Assembly (NCBI GenBank): GCA_964551015.1 | Contig: CAZKBP010000020.1 | Location: forward strand, 39,612-103,611 | Source: CAZKBP01 sp964551015 | Lineage (GTDB): Bacteria > Bacteroidota > Bacteroidia > Cytophagales > Microscillaceae | Length of the DNA: 64,000 nt | Direction of reading: 5' to 3' | In this document: piece by piece, positions 36,031-44,513 of the stretch | Position numbering within the stretch: position 1 is the stretch's first letter | How the letters are laid out: each line of letters starts with the position of its first letter | Notes under the pieces: generated by a model | What the model was told of the DNA's origin: nothing | What the model saw: the letters and a program-made list of their open reading frames with translations, nothing else | Database searches by the model: none | Translations under genes and position numbers: made by a program

Positions 36031-38185
36031 ATTCCCCAGCTACTTGATTAAGCACTTTATTTTCCTCAGAAGACAGCAACAAATCTTTTTTCTCCGGCAT
36101 TTTTTTACTGGCGTACAAATTGAAGAATTCACGATGAATATTGAAGATTTCCTCGCCAGGTGCAGGTTGGAGCCTGAGGTAAGAACCATCTTCCTGCATG
36201 AGATAGGCATTTTTATTATCCCTAAGATTATAATCTAGAATACTAATGATCTGCCTTTTCAATTTATCATCAGTAATCTGAAAAAGTGATTCTATCCGTC
36301 GATCAAAGCTCCTGACCATCACATCCGCGCTTCCTGCGTAGATAATCGGATGATCCAAATTTTGAAAATAAAAAATGCGTGAATGCTCGAGAAACTCTCC
36401 AACAATAGATCGTACGGAGATATTCTCGCTTAGCCCAAATCTTTGGGGGCGCAAACAGCAAATACCACGCACGATCAACTGAATAGGCACTCCTGCTTGG
36501 GAGGCGGTATAGAGTTCACTGATAAATTCACGGTCTTCTAGAGAATTGATTTTGATGATAATTCCGCTTTTTTGCTTGGCTTGGGCATGTTCAGCTTCTT
36601 TTTTGACCAGAGCAATCAATTGACGGCGCATATCTCGGGGCGATGTAATCAGGTTTTCGTGATAAAAAGGATTAGAGTGCCCAGTGATTGCATTAAAAAA
36701 TTCAGAAACATCCTCCGCTAAAGTTTCCTGTGTGGTCAAGAGGCCAATATCTGTATACAATCTCGCGGTGCTTTCGTTGTAATTCCCACTAGACATATGT
36801 ACATACCTGACGACTCCCTGTTCTTCTTTCCGCACAATCAGCATGAGTTTCGTGTGCGTTTTGTAGCGGCTTACGCCATGAATCACAAAACACCCTGCTT
36901 TTTGTAGACGCTCTGCCTCTCGGATATTATTTTCTTCGTCAAAGCGAGCTTTTAGCTCAAAGAGTACAGAAACGTGTTTGCCGTTTTCGGCAGCTTTTTG
37001 GAGTGCGTTGGTAATGCGAGAGTTTTTTGCCAGCCGATAAATGGTGATTTTAATCGCCAATACGTTAGGATCTTCGGCAGATCTTTCTAGCAGTTCCAAC
37101 AAAGGCTCCATACTATTGTAAGGCATATGGAGAAGTAAATCGTGCGTTTTGAGAAACTCAAAGTAGTCTGGTTCAGTTTCTTCCAGATTGAGGGGAGGCA
37201 GTGATACGGGCGGCTTACTGACATTTTCGCTAAAGGAGTGGTGACCCGCGATCTGAAACAAACTCGTGAAATCCATCACTTGATGTGCAATGAAGACATT
37301 ATCATCATCGATTTGCCAGCGTCGCTTGAGAATCTTGATCATCCATTCGGAGTAATTTGCTTCTACTTCTATCCTCACCACTCGTCCGGTTTTACGGCTT
37401 TTGAGTTTACGCTTGACCTCATCAATAAAATCATCTTCCATATCTTCACTTTCTTCCAGCGTAATATCTCCATTACGGGTAATGCGGAAGAGAGAAGCAG
37501 AAATAATTTCTACGTTGCGATAGAGTTTTTGAATTTTCCAGCGGATAATCTCCTCGATCGGTACAAACAACAGGGTATCTTCACGCTCTATCTCGTAAAA
37601 ACGAGGCAAATTTTGAGGAATTTGTACGAAAGAGAGCTTTTCTTCTTCTTTGCCGTTTTCGTTTGCTTCGGTTACGACCCCAAAGATGAGGGTTTTGTTC
37701 ATCAACATGGGGAAAGTCCGATAGTTGTCGTACACCATCGGGGTGAGCATGGGGAAGATAGTTTTACGGAAGTATTCCGCCACCTCTTCTTGTTCCTGAG
37801 GTTGAAGCTGATCAATATTCAATATAGTGAAATGGTGCGCTTGAAACTGAGGAGCTAACACTTCGCTATATAATTGATTTTGCTGCTGAAAAAAATACTG
37901 GGCTTCTTGCAGTAATAAATCACGAAAGGGGGTTTCTCTCAGGCCAGAATAATCTACCCTTTCTTTGCCATAATCAAGATAGTTGTACAAACTACCCACC
38001 CGAATCATGAAAAACTCATCTAGGTTGGAGGCCGTGATTGCCAAGAACTTAAGCTTCTCAAAGATAGAACGCTCAGGGCTTTTGGCTTGATCTAACACCC
38101 TAAAATTGAACTTCAGCCAGCTTAAATCCCGACTGATAAAATTGCTTTTCTCGATAGAGTTTGTGACTCGATTTTGTTCCGTCAT
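36029..38185 (-). CDS. ppk1: Polyphosphate kinase 1
   Basis: A 718-residue enzyme that makes inorganic polyphosphate from ATP and reverses the reaction. The four-domain layout is complete: N-terminal helical domain beginning FISRDLSWLKFNFRVLDQA, head domain, and two phospholipase-D-like C-terminal domains. Key segments are the head-to-C1 link HMPYNS, the autophosphorylated His in YKTHTKLMLI (about 443), VHMSSGNYNESTARLYTDIG, and the second His region LEHSRIFYF. Length is typical. It is convergent with the inositol monophosphatase gene and 130 bp from gyrB. Confidence 0.96.
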   Translation of the reverse strand: MTEQNRVTNSIEKSNFISRDLSWLKFNFRVLDQAKSPERSIFEKLKFLAITASNLDEFFMIRVGSLYNYLDYGKERVDYSGLRETPFRDLLLQEAQYFFQQQNQLYSEVLAPQFQAHHFTILNIDQLQPQEQEEVAEYFRKTIFPMLTPMVYDNYRTFPMLMNKTLIFGVVTEANENGKEEEKLSFVQIPQNLPRFYEIEREDTLLFVPIEEIIRWKIQKLYRNVEIISASLFRITRNGDITLEESEDMEDDFIDEVKRKLKSRKTGRVVRIEVEANYSEWMIKILKRRWQIDDDNVFIAHQVMDFTSLFQIAGHHSFSENVSKPPVSLPPLNLEETEPDYFEFLKTHDLLLHMPYNSMEPLLELLERSAEDPNVLAIKITIYRLAKNSRITNALQKAAENGKHVSVLFELKARFDEENNIREAERLQKAGCFVIHGVSRYKTHTKLMLIVRKEEQGVVRYVHMSSGNYNESTARLYTDIGLLTTQETLAEDVSEFFNAITGHSNPFYHENLITSPRDMRRQLIALVKKEAEHAQAKQKSGIIIKINSLEDREFISELYTASQAGVPIQLIVRGICCLRPQRFGLSENISVRSIVGEFLEHSRIFYFQNLDHPIIYAGSADVMVRSFDRRIESLFQITDDKLKRQIISILDYNLRDNKNAYLMQEDGSYLRLQPAPGEEIFNIHREFFNLYASKKMPEKKDLLLSSEENKVLNQVAGE

Positions 38186-38246
38186 TTCTGCTAGTCTTTG
38201 AATGTATTGATCTTAGTTAAAGATGGGAAAATCTTCTCACTTGTAC

Positions 38247-38275
38247 AAAAAAAATCAGCTACCTGAGAAGATAGC
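38247..38275 (-). terminator. Intrinsic terminator of gyrB
   Basis: On the minus strand GCTATC / GGTAGC forms a 6-bp stem (one T-G pair) with a 6-nt loop, followed by a T8 tract, about 40 bp after the gyrB stop. Confidence 0.7.
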
Positions 38276-38315
38276 CGAAAATATAACAAAAAAAAATCAA
38301 ACATACAATTTGAGC

Positions 38316-40283
38316 TTAGGTATCCACGTTGGCGTATTTGGCGTTTTTCTCGATGAAAGCACGGCGTGGAGCCACTTCATCTCCCATCAGCATGGAAAAT
38401 AAAAAATCTGCACCCGCGGCATCTTCAATGGTAATTTGTTTTAAGTTACGGTTTTCACGGTTCATCGTGGTTTCCCAGAGTTGTTCCGCGTTCATTTCAC
38501 CCAGACCTTTGTAGCGTTGTACGTGCACAGACTCGAGCTTTCCATTTCCAGCCAACTCTTTGATGGCGGCATCTCGCTCCACGTCTGTCCAGCAGTAGCG
38601 TTGTTCTTTGCCTTTTTTTACCAAGTAGAAGGGAGGCAAAGCCACGTAGAGATAGCCCATATCGATGAGCGGGCGCATGTAACGAAAGAAGAAAGTCAAG
38701 ATTAGAGTACGAATATGGCTTCCGTCTACATCTGCATCGGTCATGATGATGATTTTATGGTAGCGGAGCTTTTGTATATTGAGTGCCTTCTCGTCTTCTT
38801 CTGTACCAAAACTTACACCCAGAGCAGTGATCATATTTTTGATTTCTTCATTATCGTAGATCTTATACTCTTGCGCTTTTTCCACATTGAGAATTTTCCC
38901 TCTTAGGGGTAAGATCGCTTGGTAAATCCGATCTCGGCCTTGCTTGGCGGTTCCCCCCGCTGAATCTCCCTCCACGAGGTAGAGCTCACACTCACCTGGG
39001 TCAGTGCTCGAGCAATCCGCTAATTTCCCGGGTAGAGCCGTACTGGTCATCACATTTTTGCGTTGAACCATTTCACGAGCTTTGCGGGCTGCCTGTCGAG
39101 CCTGTGCCGCTAGGATGACCTTTTGAATAACGGCCTTTGCTTCTTTGGGGTTCTCTTCCAGATAGGTTGAAAGTGCTTCGCTTGTGGCTTGATCTACAAA
39201 ACCTCGCACCTCGGAGTTGCCCAGTTTGGTTTTGGTCTGCCCTTCGAACTGTGGTTCTGCCACCTTTACAGAGATCACGGCGGTCAAGCCTTCACGAAAG
39301 TCATCTCCTGTAACTTCAACTTTGGCTCTTTCTAACATCCCCGACTTATCCGCGTAAGATTTAAGAGTACGGGTGAGAGCGCTACGGAAGCCTGAGATGT
39401 GAGTCCCTCCTTCGTGGGTATTGATATTATTGACGTAAGAGAAAACATTCTCAGAAAAAGAATTATTATAAATCAGTGCCACCTGCACGGGCACCTCAGT
39501 ATCTTCATTTTCTACGTAAATGGGGTTGGGAATAATGGATGGGCGGGTAGCATCCAAATAGGTTACAAACTCTTTCAATCCTCCCTCAGAATAAAATTCT
39601 TCATAAGGGTGGCTGCCGTCCTCTTCAGTAGTACGTAAATCTGTAATCGTCAGGCGGATACCGCGGTTCAAAAAGGCCAATTCCTTCAAACGCTTCACGA
39701 CCATTTCAAATTTGTACTCAGTAACGGTAAAAATACTAGTATCTGGTTTAAAATGGATTACCGTACCCGTATCTTCGGTTTCTCCGATTACCTCAACTTC
39801 CGTCTGAGGTATCCCGATTTCATAAATTTGACGAAATATTTTTCCCTCTCTATGAATAGTAGCCTCTAAGCGGCCAGACAAAGCATTTACACAGGACACC
39901 CCCACGCCGTGCAAACCTCCAGAAACTTTATAAGTATCTTTATCAAATTTACCCCCAGCATGAAGTACGGTCATCACCACTTCCAGAGCAGATTTGCCCG
40001 ACTTGTGAAGTCCCGTGGGAATGCCTCGTCCATTATCACGAACGGTAATAGAATTATCGGGATGGATGGTCAACTCGATTAAATCACAATAACCTGCCAG
40101 TGCTTCATCAATAGAGTTATCTACTACTTCCCAAATCAAGTGGTGCAAGCCTCGGATGCCTATATCACCGATGTACATAGCTGGCCTCATTCTAACGGCC
40201 TCGAGACCCTCTAGTGCGCGAATACTTTCTTCGGAATAAGTACTGACATCCACGCCATTTTTGTTGTTTATAATTTCGTTCAT
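38316..40283 (-). CDS. gyrB: DNA gyrase subunit B
   Basis: A 655-residue type IIA topoisomerase subunit that supplies ATP-driven supercoiling with GyrA. ATPase domain: MYIGDIGIRGLHHL, VVDNSIDEA, DNGRGIPTG and GGLHGVGVSCVN. TOPRIM domain: LYLVEGDSAGGTAKQGRDR, then MTDADVDGSHIRTL. C-terminal: QRYKGLGEMNAEQLWETTM. Length fits the short form without the Proteobacterial insert. It has its own terminator and a plausible -7 box. Confidence 0.97.
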   Translation of the reverse strand: MNEIINNKNGVDVSTYSEESIRALEGLEAVRMRPAMYIGDIGIRGLHHLIWEVVDNSIDEALAGYCDLIELTIHPDNSITVRDNGRGIPTGLHKSGKSALEVVMTVLHAGGKFDKDTYKVSGGLHGVGVSCVNALSGRLEATIHREGKIFRQIYEIGIPQTEVEVIGETEDTGTVIHFKPDTSIFTVTEYKFEMVVKRLKELAFLNRGIRLTITDLRTTEEDGSHPYEEFYSEGGLKEFVTYLDATRPSIIPNPIYVENEDTEVPVQVALIYNNSFSENVFSYVNNINTHEGGTHISGFRSALTRTLKSYADKSGMLERAKVEVTGDDFREGLTAVISVKVAEPQFEGQTKTKLGNSEVRGFVDQATSEALSTYLEENPKEAKAVIQKVILAAQARQAARKAREMVQRKNVMTSTALPGKLADCSSTDPGECELYLVEGDSAGGTAKQGRDRIYQAILPLRGKILNVEKAQEYKIYDNEEIKNMITALGVSFGTEEDEKALNIQKLRYHKIIIMTDADVDGSHIRTLILTFFFRYMRPLIDMGYLYVALPPFYLVKKGKEQRYCWTDVERDAAIKELAGNGKLESVHVQRYKGLGEMNAEQLWETTMNRENRNLKQITIEDAAGADFLFSMLMGDEVAPRRAFIEKNAKYANVDT

Positions 40284-40303
40284 AATTATCTTATTCTAAG
40301 TCA

Positions 40304-40311
40304 CAAATATA
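40304..40311 (-). promoter_or_regulatory. Probable -7 box for gyrB
   Basis: On the minus strand TATATTTG matches TAnnTTTG, 20 bp before the gyrB start codon. No clear -33 element is seen. Confidence 0.35.
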
Positions 40312-40481
40312 CGGATAAACCGAGACTTTTCCTCATTTAAAGAGAAGAAAATCAACATTTTAGCCTTATAAAAAGCGAAGAAAACGAGAGGGGGCAATGT
40401 TTAAAAATTTCATGAGTTCTCCTTTCGTGTATCGTACGTTAGGAGAACTCAAATCTACCTCTCAGCTAGGGTAGCAAGAGG

Positions 40482-40841
40482 TCAATATTGATTACTGGCG
40501 AGCATCACGAGGGTACAGGCATAGAGTGTATCAATGCCTTTGGCTTCGGCCATGGTTCGCAGCTCGTCATTTTCGGTTCCAGGGTTGAAAATGATGCGCC
40601 TTGGCTTGAGATTTAGAATATAATCGTACCACTCGGGCTGATGCTGAGGGCCAATGTAGAGGGTAACCGTGTCAATGTCGTCTAGAGGAGGTTGTCCTTG
40701 TATGATTTCTTTGCCGAATACTTTTCCCTGTTTAATACCGAGGGGAACAATCTCGTGCCCCTGACGAGTTAATCGAGCGGCGGCTCGGTAGGCGTATCGC
40801 TGTTCATTTGGAGTAGCTCCCAATATGAGTGTCTTTTTCAT
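40482..40841 (-). CDS. CoA-binding (Rossmann) domain protein
   Basis: A 119-residue single-domain protein of the CoA_binding_2 family. It has TLILGATPNEQRYAYRAAARL (the nucleotide-binding loop), VPLGIKQGKVFGKEI, DTVTLYIGPQHQ and IIFNPGTEN near the C-terminus. Members bind CoA or a related nucleotide, but no reaction is known. It stands between gyrB and coaBC on the same strand, with 435 bp to coaBC. Confidence 0.9.
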   Translation of the reverse strand: MKKTLILGATPNEQRYAYRAAARLTRQGHEIVPLGIKQGKVFGKEIIQGQPPLDDIDTVTLYIGPQHQPEWYDYILNLKPRRIIFNPGTENDELRTMAEAKGIDTLYACTLVMLASNQY

Positions 40842-41078
40842 AAAAGGTATTTAGAGTTCAAGATGTAATTGTCTTCTTATTCCAAAACAAATTCTGAGCA
40901 AGCGGGGTTTCCTGCCTCAAGACAGGGCTTCACGCTCGGGCAAATCAGATGAGGGAAAATAAGTCTAAATCAGGGAATTATTGGTGGGTGGATAGACTGA
41001 AAGAAATATTCAAATAAAAATGTCTTTTTTGGCATAATATTACATGTATACTTAAAAGAATTCTACTGTATCGAACTA

Positions 41079-41112
41079 AAAAAGGTAGATTTTAAGAAAA
41101 TCCACCTTTTTC
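41079..41112 (-). terminator. Probable terminator of the bamD-omega-coaBC operon
   Basis: On the minus strand GGTGGATTTT / AAAATCTACC pairs with one wobble around CTT and is followed by a T6 tract. It is about 165 bp beyond the coaBC stop. Confidence 0.65.
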
Positions 41113-41151
41113 TAAACTATCTTCAAACTTTTACTAAAACTTAACTGAACA

Positions 41152-41191
41152 AAATGCGCAACAGGCTTCTTATGAAGTAGGTTGTGCATTT
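41152..41191. other. Stem-loop downstream of coaBC
   Basis: An 11-bp stem AAATGCGCAAC / GTTGTGCATTT (one G-T pair) encloses a second small stem CTTC / GAAG. No T tract follows. It could be an RNA 3'-end structure. Confidence 0.5.
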
Positions 41192-41276
41192 ATATCTATG
41201 ACTTGATTATCTATATAACTGAGGAAGCCGAAGCTTTATTGTAGAGGTAATTGGATATTTCCTAAGGGTCAAAGAG

Positions 41277-42488
41277 TCAGGGTAGTTTGGTAATAATCTT
41301 CTGCACGATATCTTTGGCCACGGCTTGCTTAGATTTAAGAGAATACTCCTCTTGCTCCGTTTCTGAGGAGATAATGGTAATCTTGTTAGTATCGTGCCCA
41401 AAGCCCGCCCCTTCTTCTTGCAAAGAGTTCAATACAATCATATCCAATTTTTTACGCTCCAATTTACCCAGAGCATTGTTTACGCCATCGTTGGTTTCTA
41501 GGGCAAATCCTACGAGCAGTTGATGTGCTTGTTTTTGCTCACCGAAGGTTTGCGCAATGTCTACGGTTTTGCGTAGTTGAATGGTAAGCTCTTCTTGTCC
41601 AGCTTGTTTTTTGATTTTTTGCTTAGCCACGTCAACCGGGGAAAAGTCAGCGACGGCTGCCGCCAATACAATGATATCTGCCTCTTCAAAATGACGCTGG
41701 GCGGCTTGGTACATTTCCTGAGCTGAGCGAACGGATATCTTTTCAATCGCAGGGTGATGCGTAACCAATTGCGTGGGGCCACTCACCAAATACACGGTGG
41801 CTCCTTTTTCGGCCAGTGCTTCTGCAAGGGCATAACCCATTTTGCCACTAGAATGATTGCTAATGTAGCGCACGGGGTCAATCGCTTCTTGGGTCGGCCC
41901 GGCGGTAACCAAGGCTTTTTTATTTTGTAGGGGTAAGACTTGGGAGGATTGCCAGAAGTCTTCTAAGAATTCGAGAATATGCGCTGGTTCTGCCAAGCGA
42001 CCTTGTCCCTCCAAGCCACTGGCTAGCTCGCCTGTTTCGGAAGGAATAATATAATTTTGATAGTGCTGTAATTTTTTTAAATTTTCTTGAGTGCTGGGAT
42101 GCGCGTACATATCTACATCCATTGCGGGAGCGAAAAATACCGGGCAGCGTGCAGAAAGATAAGTAGCAATCAAAAGATTATCACAGTGGCCTTGGGCGCA
42201 TTTGGAAAGGGTATGAGCACTCGCCGGAGCGATGAGCATGGCATCTGCCCACAAGCCTAATTCTACATGATTGTTCCAGAGTCCAGTTTTATCTTTGACA
42301 AAATCTACCAACACAGGTTTCTTGGAGAGGGTAGCTAAGGTAAGGGGAGTGATAAATTCGGTGGCATAAGGGCTCATCAATACTTGAACTTCGGCACCTG
42401 CTTTCACCAGTAAGCGGGTCAGGATCGCTGCCTTGTAAGCAGCTATACTTCCTGAAACCCCCAGTATGATTTTTTTGGTTTTGAGCAT
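41277..42488 (-). CDS. coaBC: Phosphopantothenoylcysteine decarboxylase / synthetase
   Basis: This bifunctional enzyme makes 4'-phosphopantetheine precursors of coenzyme A: the C-terminal CoaB part joins cysteine to 4'-phosphopantothenate and the N-terminal CoaC flavoprotein decarboxylates the product. I chose the ATG at 42488 (MLKTKKIILGVSGSIAAYKA, 403 residues). CoaC marks are GVSGSIAAYKA and APASAHTLSKCAQGHCDNLL; CoaB begins near residue 190 with ALVTAGPTQEAIDPVRYISN. The omega gene lies 21 bp upstream and bamD before it, a cluster typical of Bacteroidota. Confidence 0.96.
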   Translation of the reverse strand: MLKTKKIILGVSGSIAAYKAAILTRLLVKAGAEVQVLMSPYATEFITPLTLATLSKKPVLVDFVKDKTGLWNNHVELGLWADAMLIAPASAHTLSKCAQGHCDNLLIATYLSARCPVFFAPAMDVDMYAHPSTQENLKKLQHYQNYIIPSETGELASGLEGQGRLAEPAHILEFLEDFWQSSQVLPLQNKKALVTAGPTQEAIDPVRYISNHSSGKMGYALAEALAEKGATVYLVSGPTQLVTHHPAIEKISVRSAQEMYQAAQRHFEEADIIVLAAAVADFSPVDVAKQKIKKQAGQEELTIQLRKTVDIAQTFGEQKQAHQLLVGFALETNDGVNNALGKLERKKLDMIVLNSLQEEGAGFGHDTNKITIISSETEQEEYSLKSKQAVAKDIVQKIITKLP

Positions 42489-42509
42489 ACGCGCCAAAGT
42501 TGACAAATA

Positions 42510-42836
42510 TTAGTCTTCTTCTTGCTCCTGTTCGCGGTCGCGGAAAGTGAGTTCGTCGGCCAGAAACTCATCAGTAGCGATATTCGTAGGTTTCGGCATG
42601 CGCTCGTAATACTTAGATATTTCTATTTGCTCACGATTTTCGTGAATTTCTTCCAAGTTGTCTACCGTAGAGGCAAAATCAGATAATTTAGAATTTAGTT
42701 CTTCTTTGGTCGTAATGGCGATTTGGCAAGCTCGTTTGGAGATAACAGCCACAGACTTGTAGATGTTACCTGTTTTTTCCATAAGCTCGGCTGTATTACG
42801 GGTAATCAAAGAGGGATTTGTGTTTCTCGTGTTCAT
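42510..42836 (-). CDS. rpoZ: RNA polymerase omega subunit (Rpb6-like)
   Basis: A 108-residue protein of the Bacteroidota omega/Rpb6 family, which stabilises the beta' subunit in RNA polymerase. The conserved helix is NIYKSVAVISKRACQIAI, followed by an acidic tail (DREQEQEED). Position between bamD and coaBC (15 bp and 21 bp gaps) is the usual one in this phylum and supports the call. Confidence 0.9.
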   Translation of the reverse strand: MNTRNTNPSLITRNTAELMEKTGNIYKSVAVISKRACQIAITTKEELNSKLSDFASTVDNLEEIHENREQIEISKYYERMPKPTNIATDEFLADELTFRDREQEQEED

Positions 42837-42851
42837 ATATCTAGTTTGGAA

Positions 42852-43649
42852 TTAGCTGTTTAATTTACTCAATTCGTCTAAGCATTGCTCATAAATTTTT
42901 TGAGCATTTTTGGTGTATTCACCGTCTGGATAATTCTCGATGAGATACTCGTAATGATCTAGCGCTTCGTTATACCTTTCTCGCTTTCGCCGATTCGTGC
43001 TTTGCTCTGCGTATCTGAACTGTGCATCAAGCCTCAGAAAAGCGACTTCTTCGTTGTAATCTGAATCGGGAAAATCCTTCTGGAAATTCATAAAGCTAAT
43101 TACTGCAGCTTTGTAGTTGCTGATTCGGTAATATAGTTTGGCATTTTCATAGGCTTTTCGCTCCAGCTTTTCGCGAAGCTCTCCTAAAATTTTACTACAC
43201 TCCTCGTAGAAGGTGCTATTCGGATAAGCATTTAAAAAACTCTGCGTAACCGCAATGGCCTCGTAGGTATTCGTCTGATCTAGGTTGTACGGGGGTGAGG
43301 ATTCATAGAGTGAACGCACTTGCATATAGCGTGCCTCTTCTGCATATTGGCTAGAGCGAAATGTTTCATAAAATCGCTGAAATAGGTAAGCAGCATACGT
43401 GAGTTCACTCAGATAATAATGCGTGTAGGCAAAATAAAACTGTGCGATCTCAGACTCACGGGTTCCACGAATCAAAGGGATAACCTCTTCCAGCAGAAGG
43501 TTGGCTTTGTAATAGTCCTCTTTCTCGTAATAGGCAATGGCGGCGTCATACTTTTCTTTCAAATCCGTACTTCTACGGATTTTATTAAATCTACAAGAGC
43601 TTGCTAATAGAAAAAGGAGAAAAAAAGCAAATACACAATTTTTCATCAT
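42852..43649 (-). CDS. bamD: Outer-membrane assembly lipoprotein BamD
   Basis: A 265-residue lipoprotein of the BAM complex that folds outer-membrane proteins. The lipobox is LLASSC with the lipidated Cys at residue 19. The rest is five TPR-like repeats (EKYDAAIAYYEKEDYYKANLL, AQFYFAYTHYYLSELTYAAYLF, and others). Length and fold agree with BamD. It is the first gene of the bamD-omega-coaBC operon. Confidence 0.94.
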   Translation of the reverse strand: MMKNCVFAFFLLFLLASSCRFNKIRRSTDLKEKYDAAIAYYEKEDYYKANLLLEEVIPLIRGTRESEIAQFYFAYTHYYLSELTYAAYLFQRFYETFRSSQYAEEARYMQVRSLYESSPPYNLDQTNTYEAIAVTQSFLNAYPNSTFYEECSKILGELREKLERKAYENAKLYYRISNYKAAVISFMNFQKDFPDSDYNEEVAFLRLDAQFRYAEQSTNRRKRERYNEALDHYEYLIENYPDGEYTKNAQKIYEQCLDELSKLNS

Positions 43650-43878
43650 GGGGGCAAAGATAGAGGGAAATCGCTAGATTTACAAGGATAGCTGGTTGTC
43701 AGGTTATCTTCTGTATATTCCAGTGGTCATTTGAGGTTAAACTACGCCCCTCTTGTGCCTATTTCGGCTGTTTCTCCCCATTTTTGGGGGTGAAATGGCT
43801 CGGGAGGGGCTTTATTCGTGTGAGAAATAGGCTGTAAATATTCCTCAGCATAAAAATCGAGTCGTTTCTTAAAAAGAC

Positions 43879-44406
43879 TTAATTACGCTTCACGAAAAGC
43901 TTTCTGGAGGCTCTGGCTTTTCCACCAATGATCAGTGTATAGAAGTACAGGCCTGAATCGTAGTGATTTGTAGGAATTCTAAGCTTATTCGCACCTCGTG
44001 CCAAATCATACTCGGCGATCACTTTACCCAAAAGGTTACGGATAACGATTTTCGCACGGATACTTTCTATCATGTTGTAGTCGACGAAAGCAATATCTGA
44101 GGCTGGATTAGGATATACTTTATTCACACTGATGGCACGATCTGCAAATAAAACATCTTCTTGCAGGGAAAAAGATGAGGAAGAACTGGTACTAAAATCA
44201 ATTTCCCGAAAACGACTTTGTGTAGTGGTATTAACCACCTCCTTGGTTTTTCCTTGTTTATTGTCTTCTTTTTCGAACCGAATGCTGTCTAAGCGAGTCA
44301 GGATGTGCTTGCTCTCCACAGGATAGAGGCCGTCAATGGCGCAAGCCTGCTCTGAGCACATTCCTAACAGTAGAAATATAATAAGTGTAGGTAAAAGGTT
44401 TTTCAT
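43879..44406 (-). CDS. Short secreted protein with T9SS sorting domain
   Basis: A 175-residue protein. A signal peptide (LPTLIIFLLLGMC) is followed by about 75 residues of polar, Ser-rich sequence with no domain, then a complete type A C-terminal sorting domain of about 80 residues: VNKVYPNPASD, a KIVIRNLLGKVIAEYDLARG strand pair and the end YTLIIGGKARASRKLFVKRN. It is therefore exported by the type IX system to the cell surface. The cargo is unusually small. It lies 107 bp beyond the OstA gene on the same strand. Confidence 0.85.
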   Translation of the reverse strand: MKNLLPTLIIFLLLGMCSEQACAIDGLYPVESKHILTRLDSIRFEKEDNKQGKTKEVVNTTTQSRFREIDFSTSSSSSFSLQEDVLFADRAISVNKVYPNPASDIAFVDYNMIESIRAKIVIRNLLGKVIAEYDLARGANKLRIPTNHYDSGLYFYTLIIGGKARASRKLFVKRN

Positions 44407-44513
44407 GTTGTCAATGGTTTTAGCCGATCAAAACGAATATACAATTTTTTGTTGATATGTACCAAATTTTATTGGGAAAAGTTGTACTATTTCTATTTTT
44501 AACAAATTTTTAA

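Larger units (their letters stand above)
40842..41276. other. Intergenic region downstream of coaBC
   Basis: There is no gene here. The stretch holds two hairpins near the coaBC end (listed separately) and probably the promoter of the CoA-binding gene. Confidence 0.5.

Noticed and set aside
37238..37858. 206-residue frame antisense to ppk1
   Set aside because: A shadow of a highly conserved gene, with His/Phe-rich composition and no family match.
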